Source: Patescibacteria group bacterium (lineage in GTDB: Bacteria; Patescibacteriota; Patescibacteriia; Patescibacteriales; UBA12465). Taken from it: a stretch of DNA of 23,303 nt. The notes under the pieces were generated by a model. It was not told where the DNA came from, searched no databases, and was given only the letters and a program-made list of their open reading frames with translations. Shown piece after piece: positions 1 to 6,680 of the stretch (position 1 is the first letter of the stretch; every line of letters starts with the position of its first letter). A program made the position numbers and the translations under genes. The stretch covers positions 1-23,303 of the forward strand of contig JAIPIE010000003.1 in the NCBI GenBank assembly GCA_021734825.1. Direction: 5' to 3'.

Positions 1-749
1 AATTCAATAAAAAGACTAATATGCCCACCGGAAATAGCCACAATATGACTTAAACCTGCTTGCTGAAAATTTTCTTCTTCACTTTTATGTAAAGTTTTTT
101 TATAACCTAAAAGCAAGGCTGAAGCCAAGCCTGCCTCCGGTTCCGGCAAACCATAATTGATTTGCTGTAAGGCCCAACGCTTAGCTTGATATAATTGACG
201 CCAAAAACTCTTCCCTTCCGCCGCTGAATCAAGTTCTATGACCTGTGGCCAAGAACAAATAGCACCAATGCCGTGAGCGGCTAAATAAGCGGCATAATTA
301 AAATCCGGAAAAATCGGTGCTTTTTCCAAGCGACACTGAAGCTGTAGTTTGTCGCCATAACGAACTTGAGGATAAAGAGGTAAATTTGCTAATACCTTTT
401 CCTGATTAAAATCACCCGAAAAAGAAGGCGCCAGCGGACATAAGGTCGTTATTTGCCGATACCAATCCGGCTCTGGATCGGTACAAACCAAAAAATCCCA
501 AGTCTTGGTTTGGTTAAAATATTTATGTAAATTTGCATTTACAACACTCATGCTTTGTCCGCGCCACAGTCCTAAACAGAAAAAAGTAAGCAAGAAAAAA
601 AATAAAGAATAATTTTTCTTTTTTCTCAGCAATAAACTGAAAACTAGTAAAAGCCAGGGCCACCAAGCAAAATTTGGTAAATTTAAAAACGAGGATAACA
701 ATAATCCAAATAAAAAGGCGCCTAAATGCCAAAAAAGAGATGATAACAT
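1..749 (-). CDS. comEC: ComEC/Rec2-family DNA uptake channel, N-terminal part (cut by window edge)
   Basis: Reading the minus strand from the ATG at 749-747 gives about 249 codons with no stop, running off the left edge. The N-terminus has two hydrophobic segments, then a soluble region matching the ComEC N-terminal domain (DUF4131), including FNYAAYLAAHGIGAI. After this comes LPEPEAGLASALLLGYKK and, near residue 232, GLSHIVAISGGHI. That last stretch is the hallmark start of the ComEC membrane competence domain (usually GLSHLLAISGLH). ComEC carries single-stranded DNA across the inner membrane during natural transformation. The C-terminal helices, and any beta-lactamase-like domain, lie outside the window. 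A TATAAT lies six bases before the ATG and there is no usable Shine-Dalgarno sequence, so the mRNA may be leaderless. It lies 40 bp downstream of prfB on the same strand. Confidence 0.9.
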   Translation of the reverse strand, partial: MLSSLFWHLGAFLFGLLLSSFLNLPNFAWWPWLLLVFSLLLRKKKNYSLFFFLLTFFCLGLWRGQSMSVVNANLHKYFNQTKTWDFLVCTDPEPDWYRQITTLCPLAPSFSGDFNQEKVLANLPLYPQVRYGDKLQLQCRLEKAPIFPDFNYAAYLAAHGIGAICSWPQVIELDSAAEGKSFWRQLYQAKRWALQQINYGLPEPEAGLASALLLGYKKTLHKSEEENFQQAGLSHIVAISGGHISLFIE

Positions 750-755
750 CTCTTA

Positions 756-761
756 ATTATA
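756..761 (-). promoter_or_regulatory. -10 box of comEC (leaderless type)
   Basis: TATAAT on the minus strand at 761-756 is followed by exactly six bases (TAAGAG) and then the comEC ATG. With normal spacing, transcription would start at or next to the A of the start codon. No good -35 box is visible. The same geometry recurs before murB and the gene at 18134. Confidence 0.55.
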
Positions 762-789
762 AAACTTATTGATAAATTCTAAATAAACT

Positions 790-1896
790 TTAGTTTTGCT
801 GACGTAAGCAACGCAGGTAAGCAGCGATAAATTTTTCCAACTTACCATCCATAACACCATCAACATCGCTATCAGAATAATCACTACGATGATCCTTAAC
901 TAAACGATTACCATAGAACCAGTATGAGCGAACCTGTTGCCCCCATTCTGCCTTCACCACCCCTCCTTTTAATTTCTTTTCCGCTTCTTCCTTCTTTTTT
1001 AATTCCAATTGAGCAAGGCGGGCTCGTAAAATCGTATAAGCATTTTCCTTGTTCTGATGTTGTGATCGCTCACTCTGACAACTGATTGTAATTCCAGTTG
1101 GTATGTGCACCAAACGTACGGCCGAATCAGTTGTATTCACGCTTTGTCCGCCCGGGCCACTGGAACGAAAAACATCAAGACGCACATCCTCGTCTTTAAT
1201 ATTTATTTCTGTCTCCGCTAATTCAGGAATGACTTCAACCGAGGCAAAGGAGGTTTGACGTAAACCATCAGCGTTAAAGGGAGAATTGCGCAATAAGCGA
1301 TGAGTACCATTTTCGCTCTTTAAATTACCATAAGCTCTAATGCCACTAAAGCTAATCATCACACTCTTAATACCCGCCTCTGTGGCCGTCAAACGATCAA
1401 GTATCTCTGCTTTCCATCCCTGCTTCTCGGCAAAACGTAAATACATCCGTTCCAGCATTTGTGCCCAGTCTTGAGCATCAACACCACCAGTGCCAGCGTT
1501 AATACTTAAAATTACATCCTTATCGTCATAAGGACCAGAATATAGAGTGCTCGTCTCCAAAGCTTCTAAATCGGCCCGCCAAATTTCTATTTTTTTGCTT
1601 AATTCTGGAATTAAATCTTCATCTTGCCCCGTCTTTGATAATTTTAAAAGTTCTTCCCCTTCTTTAAAATCAGCCTCTAAGTCTCGCCATTGCTGAATAT
1701 CTTTATGTAATAGTTCGGCCCGACGACTGATTTTCACCGCTCGTGTCTGATCTTGCCAAAAATCAGGAGCCTCCATCTTTAAACGCAAGTCATCTTCTTC
1801 GCTTTGTAGTGTGTCCACGTCAAAAGACGCCGTCAGTTCAGCTCGACGAGCATCTAACTCCGATAATATTTTAGTTAAACTATCTAAACTTTCCAT
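790..1896 (-). CDS. prfB: Peptide chain release factor 2 (RF2)
   Basis: RF2 ends translation at UGA and UAA codons. The 368-residue product is close to the usual length (365 in E. coli). Visible motifs are the SPF stop-codon reading tripeptide at residues 205-207, which separates RF2 from RF1 (PxT), and the catalytic GGQ at 249-251 inside SSGPGGQSVNTTDSAVR. The ATG at 1896 is preferred over an upstream codon because MESLDSLTKI aligns with the family N-terminus. The programmed +1 frameshift found at codons 25-26 in many bacteria is absent: codons 25-26 read TTT GAC in frame, where E. coli has CTT TGA C. A TAAGAT seven bases before the ATG could be a -10 box. The gene sits between the ribosomal operon's terminator and comEC. 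Confidence 0.97.
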   Translation of the reverse strand: MESLDSLTKILSELDARRAELTASFDVDTLQSEEDDLRLKMEAPDFWQDQTRAVKISRRAELLHKDIQQWRDLEADFKEGEELLKLSKTGQDEDLIPELSKKIEIWRADLEALETSTLYSGPYDDKDVILSINAGTGGVDAQDWAQMLERMYLRFAEKQGWKAEILDRLTATEAGIKSVMISFSGIRAYGNLKSENGTHRLLRNSPFNADGLRQTSFASVEVIPELAETEINIKDEDVRLDVFRSSGPGGQSVNTTDSAVRLVHIPTGITISCQSERSQHQNKENAYTILRARLAQLELKKKEEAEKKLKGGVVKAEWGQQVRSYWFYGNRLVKDHRSDYSDSDVDGVMDGKLEKFIAAYLRCLRQQN

Positions 1897-1958
1897 AATA
1901 ATTATCTTAACATAAAACAAAAGCAAAATACATTAGCCAGTAAGAATCAGGGGGATAT

Positions 1959-2000
1959 AAAAACTCCCACGTAAAGCCTATCGGCCACGTGGGAGTTTTT
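1959..2000 (-). terminator. Strong bidirectional intrinsic terminator after rpsI
   Basis: A perfect 14-bp inverted repeat (arms 1959-1972 and 1987-2000) contains ACTCCCACGT pairing with ACGTGGGAGT. Inside is a smaller GCC/GGC hairpin. The arms end in T runs on both strands, so it can stop transcription in either direction. Its position 28 bp after the rpsI stop makes it the end of the ribosomal protein operon and separates that operon from prfB. Confidence 0.9.
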
Positions 2001-2028
2001 TAATATAGAGTCAATATAATATAAATCT

Positions 2029-2628
2029 TTAGCGCTTACTCCATTGTGGAGCTTTACGAGCACCTCTTAATCCAGGTTTCTTTCTTTCTTTCTTACGAGG
2101 ATCACGAGTCAAAAATCCATTTACTTTCAAAGAATCTTTCAGTAATGGATCAAGTAATAATAAGGCACGAGCAATACCATGACGGCAAGCTTCAATCTGA
2201 CCAGTAACACCGCCACCTTTCACAATAATAGAAAAATTTAAATCACGTACGTGTCCAGTTGCCTTTAAAGGCTGAATCACAATAGAAATGCCATCGCCAA
2301 CGAAGAACTGAGAACCGCGCTTGCCATTAATAACCACCGCCCCTTTACCATCTTTATACATACGAACTTGGGCAACAGAAGTTTTGCGACGACCAACGGT
2401 TTTAATATATTCACCACTAAATTCAACCATCTCTGTAATTGGCAAATCCTTAGCAGCCTCATCGGCAGCTAATTTCATTTCATTGACAGCCTCTGCATCT
2501 TCTTCCAAAACTGGCTCTTTCTTTTCTTTAGTGGCCTTTTCTTTGGCAGTAGCACTAGCTTTCTTAGCCTTAACGGCAGCTGAAGCTGGAGACTTCTTTT
2601 CTTTAACTGTTTTTTGTTTCGTTTCCAT
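2029..2628 (-). CDS. rpsI: Small ribosomal subunit protein uS9 with long N-terminal extension
   Basis: uS9 is a structural protein of the 30S head whose C-terminal tail reaches the tRNA in the P site. The core starts near residue 72 (YIKTVGRRKTSVAQVRMY) and ends with the conserved GLRGARKAPQWSKR tail. The protein is 199 residues, against about 130 usually. The excess is a roughly 70-residue N-terminal extension, first rich in Lys and Ala (KEKKSPASAAVKAKKASA) and then acidic. The ATG at 2628 is the only start that gives this extension, and no stop or better start precedes the core. It is last in the operon, 12 bp after rplM. No Shine-Dalgarno sequence is visible. Confidence 0.96.
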   Translation of the reverse strand: METKQKTVKEKKSPASAAVKAKKASATAKEKATKEKKEPVLEEDAEAVNEMKLAADEAAKDLPITEMVEFSGEYIKTVGRRKTSVAQVRMYKDGKGAVVINGKRGSQFFVGDGISIVIQPLKATGHVRDLNFSIIVKGGGVTGQIEACRHGIARALLLLDPLLKDSLKVNGFLTRDPRKKERKKPGLRGARKAPQWSKR

Positions 2629-2640
2629 AGAAAAATGAAA

Positions 2641-2997
2641 TTATCTAATAATTAAGCGCTTCATCTGCGCATCGCGCAATTTTGTCGGTGGCAACATCTG
2701 TTTAACCGCTCGGCGCAATATTTCTCCCGGATCTTTACTAAAAATTTCAGACATTCTTTTTGTCTTAAGACCACTTAGAAAACCGGAATAATGAAAATAT
2801 TTTTTTTGTAAAAGTTTTTTGCCACTAAAAGACATCTTCTCAATATTGTTAACTTCAACAATATCGCCACCATCAATGTGAGGCAAAAATTCAGGCTTGT
2901 TCTTACCACGTAAAATAATCGCAATCTGACTGGCTAAGCGTCCGTAGGCCTGATCGCTGGCATCAATTTTATGGATTTTTCTTTCTATTGTATTCAT
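2641..2997 (-). CDS. rplM: Large ribosomal subunit protein uL13 (short form)
   Basis: uL13 is an early-assembling 50S protein. The recognisable parts are the N-terminal WYVIDA-like strand (here IHKIDASDQAYGRLAS), the RGKNKPEFLPHIDGGD region and the YFHYSGFLSGLKTKR segment. The product is 118 residues, against about 142 in E. coli. It stops soon after AVKQMLPPTKLRDAQMKRL, so the usual C-terminal segment containing HPHxxQxP is missing. It is followed by rpsI, the universal partner of rplM. There is no Shine-Dalgarno sequence upstream. Confidence 0.95.
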   Translation of the reverse strand: MNTIERKIHKIDASDQAYGRLASQIAIILRGKNKPEFLPHIDGGDIVEVNNIEKMSFSGKKLLQKKYFHYSGFLSGLKTKRMSEIFSKDPGEILRRAVKQMLPPTKLRDAQMKRLIIR

Positions 2998-3014
2998 ATG
3001 ACTTGCGATAAAAA

Positions 3015-3365
3015 TTAAACGAGTTCAATTTGAACCATTTCCGCTCCGTCTCCGGGACGAGGTCCTAATTTAGTAGTACGAGTATAACCACCATCTCGAC
3101 TCTTATAACGGTCGCCCAACACTTCCATAGATTTCTTAACGGCATTTTTTTGTAAAAGCACTTTAATTAAACCACGACGAGCATTTAAATCACCAACTTT
3201 AGCTGAAGTAATCATGCGCTCAACTAAAGGTCGCACCGCTTCTGCTTTCGCTCTGGTAGTTTTTACTTTTTCGTAAATCAAAATACTGGAAGCCAAATTG
3301 CGAAGCATTAATTCGCGAGGTCCCTTTTTTCGATCTAATATTTTATTCTTATTTCTGTGGCGCAT
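3015..3365 (-). CDS. rplQ: Large ribosomal subunit protein bL17
   Basis: bL17 lies near the exit of the peptide tunnel on the 50S subunit. The 116-residue product begins MRHRNKNKILDRKKGPRE and contains LMLRNLASSILIYEKVKTT and the C-terminal GGYTRTTKLGPRPGDGAEM, all typical of bL17. Its length and its position after rpoA are the normal bacterial arrangement. A TATAAT lies eight bases before the ATG (3379-3374), so an internal start of transcription is possible but unproven. Confidence 0.97.
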   Translation of the reverse strand: MRHRNKNKILDRKKGPRELMLRNLASSILIYEKVKTTRAKAEAVRPLVERMITSAKVGDLNARRGLIKVLLQKNAVKKSMEVLGDRYKSRDGGYTRTTKLGPRPGDGAEMVQIELV

Positions 3366-3388
3366 ATAATATTATTATAATGAAGCAA

Positions 3389-4189
3389 TTATTTTTTACT
3401 TTTTTTCTTCGCCGGCTTTGCTTCTTCGACGACTACCTCTGTTTCTTCTTCAATATTTAAAGCAGCTACTTCCTCTTCTTCTACAGCCGGGGCAGGCTCT
3501 TGAGTCTTAGGTAGTAAGGCGCTAAATTGATTTACTAAAATTTCTGAAGCCTGATTAAAAGCTTCCATGGGACTTAGAGTGCCGTCAGTTTTCAAATCAA
3601 TTAACAATTTATCCCAGTTTGTCATCTTACCAACACGAGTATTTTCAACATCTAAGCTCACTGCTAATACTGGTGAAAAAATGGAATCAATCTCAATATA
3701 ACCAAGTTCAGAATTTTCACGCTTAGAGCCTTCATTCATGCGATAACCACGTCCAGGACGAGCCATTATTTCAATATCTAAACTTGCCTTTTCTTCAGTT
3801 AACGTTGCCAAAATTAATTCTGGATTCTTAATCTCTACTCGGCTATCCTTAGTAATGTCGGCAGCTGTAATAACTTTTTTTCCTTTAGCTTTTAATTCTA
3901 ATTTAATTTCTTCATCGTCATGAATCCTTAAGTGTAACTGTTTAATATTCAAAATAATTTCTAAAACATCTTCTTGAATACCAGGTAAAGTCATAAACTC
4001 ATGACTCGCACCTTTTATTTTGGCACCAATAACGGCGGCGCCAGGCAAAGAAGATAAAAGAACGCGACGTAAGGAATTACCTAAAGTCATGCCGTAGCCC
4101 GGATATAAAGGCTCAACCACAATCACTCCCTCATTGGCATTTTTACCCTCAAGAAAATCTACCTTTTTTGGTAATGCGATATTTTCCAT
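3389..4189 (-). CDS. rpoA: RNA polymerase alpha subunit lacking the C-terminal domain
   Basis: Alpha dimerises to start assembly of RNA polymerase. The N-terminal domain is complete: PLYPGYGMTLGNSLRRVLLSS near residues 27-47, then ASHEFMTLPGIQEDVLEIILN, and DGTLSPMEAFNQASEILVNQF near 205-225. The protein ends at residue 266, against about 329 in E. coli. After LLPKTQEPAP there is only an acidic low-complexity stretch (EEEEVAALNIEEETEVVVEE) and a basic end (KPAKKKSKK). The alphaCTD, with its helix-hairpin-helix that contacts UP elements and activators, is absent. The stop codon is followed within 30 bp by rplQ, so a frameshift hiding a CTD is unlikely. It is separated from rpsD by 84 bp that can form hairpins. 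Confidence 0.97.
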   Translation of the reverse strand: MENIALPKKVDFLEGKNANEGVIVVEPLYPGYGMTLGNSLRRVLLSSLPGAAVIGAKIKGASHEFMTLPGIQEDVLEIILNIKQLHLRIHDDEEIKLELKAKGKKVITAADITKDSRVEIKNPELILATLTEEKASLDIEIMARPGRGYRMNEGSKRENSELGYIEIDSIFSPVLAVSLDVENTRVGKMTNWDKLLIDLKTDGTLSPMEAFNQASEILVNQFSALLPKTQEPAPAVEEEEVAALNIEEETEVVVEEAKPAKKKSKK

Positions 4190-4273
4190 AAAACATAGGT
4201 CATCAGCACGCAGTTTTACGCTTAATCCGATTAAATCGAAGCCAAGCGCCTCCTCAACATGCTGAGCGACAAA

Positions 4274-4906
4274 TTATTTTGAATAATATTCAATGATCAT
4301 TTGTACGTTTAAATGACTTGGTAAATCAGTATCAGCTGGCTCATGTAAAACTTTAGCCGACATCTCAGATTTTTGTAAATTTAACCAAGCTGGTAATTCA
4401 GCCTTCTTCAGATTTTCAGCCACTTGTTTAAAATATGGATTCTTTTTACTTGACGCTCTAACACTAATCTCCTGACCAGGCTTAACAATACATGAAGGGA
4501 TATCAGTTTTAGTGCCATTTAAAGCAAAATGACCATGGTTAACTAGTTGACGTGCCTGATTACGGGAAGAAGCCATTCCCAAGCGGAATACAACATTATC
4601 TAAACGCATCTCTAGTAAACGTAAGAAATTTTTACCAGCATCACCACTCTTATTTGAAGCTTTCTCAAAAGTTAAACGGAATTGCTTTTCCATCATGTTG
4701 TAGTATTTCTTGGCTTTTTGTTTTTCCATTAACTGAGTACCGTAGTCGCTAATTTTACGACGACCGCGAGTAGGACCATGAAATCCAGGGGGATAATTAC
4801 GTTTTACCATGGCGCATTTAGGAGTATTACAACGTTCGCCCTTTAAAAAGAGTTTTTCGCCGACACGTCGGCATTGTGAGCATTTGCTGTCTAAATTTCT
4901 TCCCAT
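4274..4906 (-). CDS. rpsD: Small ribosomal subunit protein uS4 (zinc-binding form)
   Basis: uS4 is a primary 16S rRNA binder that starts 30S assembly. The 210-residue product has the N-terminal cysteine cluster CSQCRRVGEKLFLKGERC then CAMVKR, so it is the zinc-binding form. This is followed by NYPPGFHGPTRGRRKISDYG and the S4 RNA-binding domain (RLDNVVFRLGMASSRNQARQLVNHGHF). uS4 often represses its own operon by binding leader RNA. The spacers on both sides of this gene can fold, but whether they are regulatory is not shown. Confidence 0.97.
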   Translation of the reverse strand: MGRNLDSKCSQCRRVGEKLFLKGERCNTPKCAMVKRNYPPGFHGPTRGRRKISDYGTQLMEKQKAKKYYNMMEKQFRLTFEKASNKSGDAGKNFLRLLEMRLDNVVFRLGMASSRNQARQLVNHGHFALNGTKTDIPSCIVKPGQEISVRASSKKNPYFKQVAENLKKAELPAWLNLQKSEMSAKVLHEPADTDLPSHLNVQMIIEYYSK

Positions 4907-4920
4907 ATTATATTGATTAG

Positions 4921-4955
4921 TCCTTCGTCCATCCCTTAGCTCAGGGTGGCAAGGA
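4921..4955 (-). promoter_or_regulatory. Possible RNA hairpin in the rpsK-rpsD spacer
   Basis: The transcript can form TCCTT (4955-4951 side) with AAGGA (4925-4921), then CC with GG, then CCCT with AGGG, with a six-base loop and small internal loops. It ends 15 bases before the rpsD start codon. It could help translation control by uS4 or simply be a spacer structure. No T run follows, so it is not an intrinsic terminator. Confidence 0.3.
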
Positions 4956-4970
4956 TGACAAATTTATTTA

Positions 4971-5618
4971 TTATACTCTTCGTGGTTTCTTCGGACGGCA
5001 ACCATTATGAGGCACCGAAGTTGTGTCTTTAATTGAAGAAACCTCTAAACCATTAGCATTCAAGGCTCTAATGGCCGCTTCACGGCCAGTACCAACACCG
5101 GAGACAAACACACTTACCTCTTGCAGTCCGTATTCTTCTTTTGCTTTCTGAACGGCAATTTTGGTAATAATTTGAGAAGCATAAGGAGTAGCCTTCTTGG
5201 CACCCTTAAACCCAGCCATACCGGCGCTTGCCCAAGCAATAACATCACCATTAGTATCAGCAAGAGTAACCATAGTATTGTTATAGGTGGCATTAATATA
5301 AGCGTTACCAACCTTAACGGTCCGAGCTACTCTCTTTTTGCGCTTCTTAACTAATTTCTTCTTGGCGCGAGCTTGCTTATTCTTTTCTAATTTTTGTTTA
5401 ATTTCGTCTGGAAGCTCTTCATCAGCAGAAGAATCAAGTGAAAAGGCATGATCATCATCAGCGTCTTCTTTGTCTTCCTTCATGGTAAGCTTAGTTGTTG
5501 ACTGAGCCTCTTCAGTTTTATCAGGCTTAGTTTCACTAGCCTTTTGATCAACAGAAGCAGCGCTAGTGGTAGCGTTTAATTCATCTTCATTGATATTTAA
5601 ATTCTTTTCCTCTGACAT
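4971..5618 (-). CDS. rpsK: Small ribosomal subunit protein uS11 with long acidic N-terminal extension
   Basis: uS11 forms part of the 30S platform near the mRNA exit. The conserved core starts around residue 95 (ARTVKVGNAYINATYNNTMV) and runs to the usual end SVPHNGCRPKKPRRV. Core features such as GFKGAKKATPYASQ and VSGVGTGREAAIRAL are intact. The protein is 215 residues, against about 129 usually. The extra 85 or so residues are low complexity: Ser/Thr/Glu/Asp-rich, with an acidic block EDKEDADDDHAF, then a basic run KQARAKKKLVKKRKKR. The extension is in the same frame with no internal stop. The ATG at 5618 follows rpsM by about 40 bp, without a Shine-Dalgarno sequence. Confidence 0.96.
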   Translation of the reverse strand: MSEEKNLNINEDELNATTSAASVDQKASETKPDKTEEAQSTTKLTMKEDKEDADDDHAFSLDSSADEELPDEIKQKLEKNKQARAKKKLVKKRKKRVARTVKVGNAYINATYNNTMVTLADTNGDVIAWASAGMAGFKGAKKATPYASQIITKIAVQKAKEEYGLQEVSVFVSGVGTGREAAIRALNANGLEVSSIKDTTSVPHNGCRPKKPRRV

Positions 5619-5659
5619 AGTAAGAATACTTAATAAATTAATCTCTAAAAATGGCCAGA

Positions 5660-6052
5660 CTAGGTCTTTAAGCCAGCTTTAGCGCGACCGCTACCCATGG
5701 TTAAACGCTTATTGCCACGAACAGTACGACTGTTTGTTTTAGTGCGCTGACCACGTACCGGCAAATTACGGCTGTGACGCAGACCACGATAACATCCGAT
5801 TTCTTTTAATCGTTTAATGTTTCCTGAAACTTCGCGACGTAAATCACCTTCAACTACGTGTTTCTTTTCGATGCTTTCACGTAATCGATTAGCTTCCTCT
5901 TCTTTTAAATCCTTGACCTTAGTCTCAGCTTTAATGTCTAGATCAGCCAAAATCTTCTTAGCTCGGCTGTTGCCGATGCCAAAAATATAAGTGAGTGAAA
6001 TGTCGACTCTTTTGTCGTTGGGGATACTTACACCCGCAATTCTAATAGCCAT
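5660..6052 (-). CDS. rpsM: Small ribosomal subunit protein uS13
   Basis: uS13 is a head protein of the 30S subunit that touches P-site tRNA and forms bridges to the 50S. The 130-residue product begins MAIRIAGVSIPNDKRVDISL and has GIGNSRAKKILADL, GCYRGLRHSRNLPVRGQRTKTNSRT and a basic C-terminal tail. Length and sequence are ordinary. It lies between rpmJ and rpsK, as in the alpha operon of most bacteria. Confidence 0.98.
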   Translation of the reverse strand: MAIRIAGVSIPNDKRVDISLTYIFGIGNSRAKKILADLDIKAETKVKDLKEEEANRLRESIEKKHVVEGDLRREVSGNIKRLKEIGCYRGLRHSRNLPVRGQRTKTNSRTVRGNKRLTMGSGRAKAGLKT

Positions 6053-6098
6053 AGTTATATAATACTTAGGAAATGATTAATTAATTCCTAATGCTTAA

Positions 6099-6212
6099 TT
6101 ATCCTTGTCTTTGCTTATGCTTCGGATTTTTACAGATAACATAAACACGTCCTTTACGACGGACGGTTTGACAGTCTTTACAAATTTTCTTGGCACTCGC
6201 ACGTACTTTCAT
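6099..6212 (-). CDS. rpmJ: Large ribosomal subunit protein bL36
   Basis: This 37-codon gene begins MKVRASAKKICKDCQTVRRK at 6212 and ends in TAA at 6101-6099. It has the bL36 zinc-ribbon ligands C11, C14, C27 and H32. bL36 is a small 50S protein near the peptidyl transferase region. Its place between infA and rpsM is the classic order. The zinc form matches the zinc form of uS4 nearby. The bases before the ATG are AT-rich with no Shine-Dalgarno sequence. Confidence 0.97.
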   Translation of the reverse strand: MKVRASAKKICKDCQTVRRKGRVYVICKNPKHKQRQG

Positions 6213-6290
6213 ATAATAGTAAAAAGTAAATAAAATGTTTTAAACCTTAAGGGTTCCTTAGGCTGTGATAATCCATTTATAAATAAATGA

Positions 6291-6548
6291 TTAGAGACGA
6301 AACACGATCCGCCCCTTGCTTAAATCATAAGGACTGATCTCTAAGCGGACACGATCTCCAGGAAGAATGCGAATACGATGCATACGCATCTTACCAGAAA
6401 GATGAGCGAGAATTTCATGACCAGTATCAAGCTTCACTTTAAAAGTGGCTGCCGGCATTAATTCTAACACTTCGCCTTGCATGTCCAAAAAGTCTTTGGC
6501 ATTCAAAGTTTCCGCTGTTTCTTGATTTTTATTCTTTGGTTTTGACAT
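6291..6548 (-). CDS. infA: Translation initiation factor IF-1
   Basis: IF-1 binds the 30S A site during initiation. The 85-residue product has the OB-fold sequence MQGEVLELMPAATFKVKL, HLSGKMRMHRIRILPGDRV and the C-terminal SPYDLSKGRIVFRL. The ATG at 6548 gives an N-terminal extension of about 22 residues (MSKPKNKNQETAETLNAKDF) before the usual start of homology. A TTG 14 codons upstream lies inside a hairpin and is less likely. The ATG of MQGEVLE is an alternative start and would give a product shorter than usual at the N-terminus. The gene is first in the ribosomal operon, and its leader carries a strong promoter and a terminator-like hairpin. Confidence 0.95.
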   Translation of the reverse strand: MSKPKNKNQETAETLNAKDFLDMQGEVLELMPAATFKVKLDTGHEILAHLSGKMRMHRIRILPGDRVRLEISPYDLSKGRIVFRL

Positions 6549-6554
6549 TAACAC

Positions 6555-6598
6555 AAAAAATTTGATAAAGACAGATTTTAGTCTTATCAAAATTTTTT
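6555..6598 (-). promoter_or_regulatory. Terminator-like hairpin in the infA leader
   Basis: TTGATAAGAC and GTCTTTATCAA pair with one bulge around an eight-base loop (6562-6590). Flanking A and T runs can lengthen the stem to about 17 bp, and on the minus strand the stem is followed by ATTTTTTG. It is 13 bases from the infA ATG and downstream of the promoter at 6642-6670. It could end alaS transcripts, act as an attenuator of the ribosomal operon, or both. The T runs on both sides make it symmetrical. Confidence 0.6.
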
Positions 6599-6641
6599 AG
6601 AAATATTCCTATTTAATCGCATTATCACTCTCAATGGAACT

Positions 6642-6670
6642 AGTATATAGACAAGCGTAAAAATTGTCAA
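6642..6670 (-). promoter_or_regulatory. Near-consensus sigma70-type promoter of the infA-rpsI operon
   Basis: On the minus strand TTGACA (6670-6665), a 17-base spacer and TATACT (6647-6642) match the housekeeping consensus at 11 of 12 positions. The predicted transcription start is near 6635, giving a leader of about 87 bases before infA. The promoter begins only 11 bases after the alaS stop codon. Confidence 0.85.
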
Positions 6671-6680
6671 TACTCTGAGA

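Noticed and set aside
523..732. A 69-codon minus-strand frame near the left edge
   Set aside because: It lies in another frame of the comEC N-terminus. The comEC frame carries clear family motifs and continues off the window.
2321..2638. A 105-codon plus-strand reading frame opposite rpsI
   Set aside because: It is the complement of the Lys/Ala/Glu-rich rpsI sequence and has no promoter or recognisable product.
4930..4960. Plus-strand TTAGCTCAGGGTGGCAAGG resembles a tRNA D-arm
   Set aside because: No T-arm, anticodon stem or acceptor stem can be found around it, and the downstream bases are rpsK coding sequence. It is better explained as the rpsK-rpsD spacer hairpin.
6549..6590. TTG start giving a 99-residue IF-1
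   Set aside because: It begins inside the terminator-like hairpin and has no ribosome site. The ATG at 6548 is simpler.
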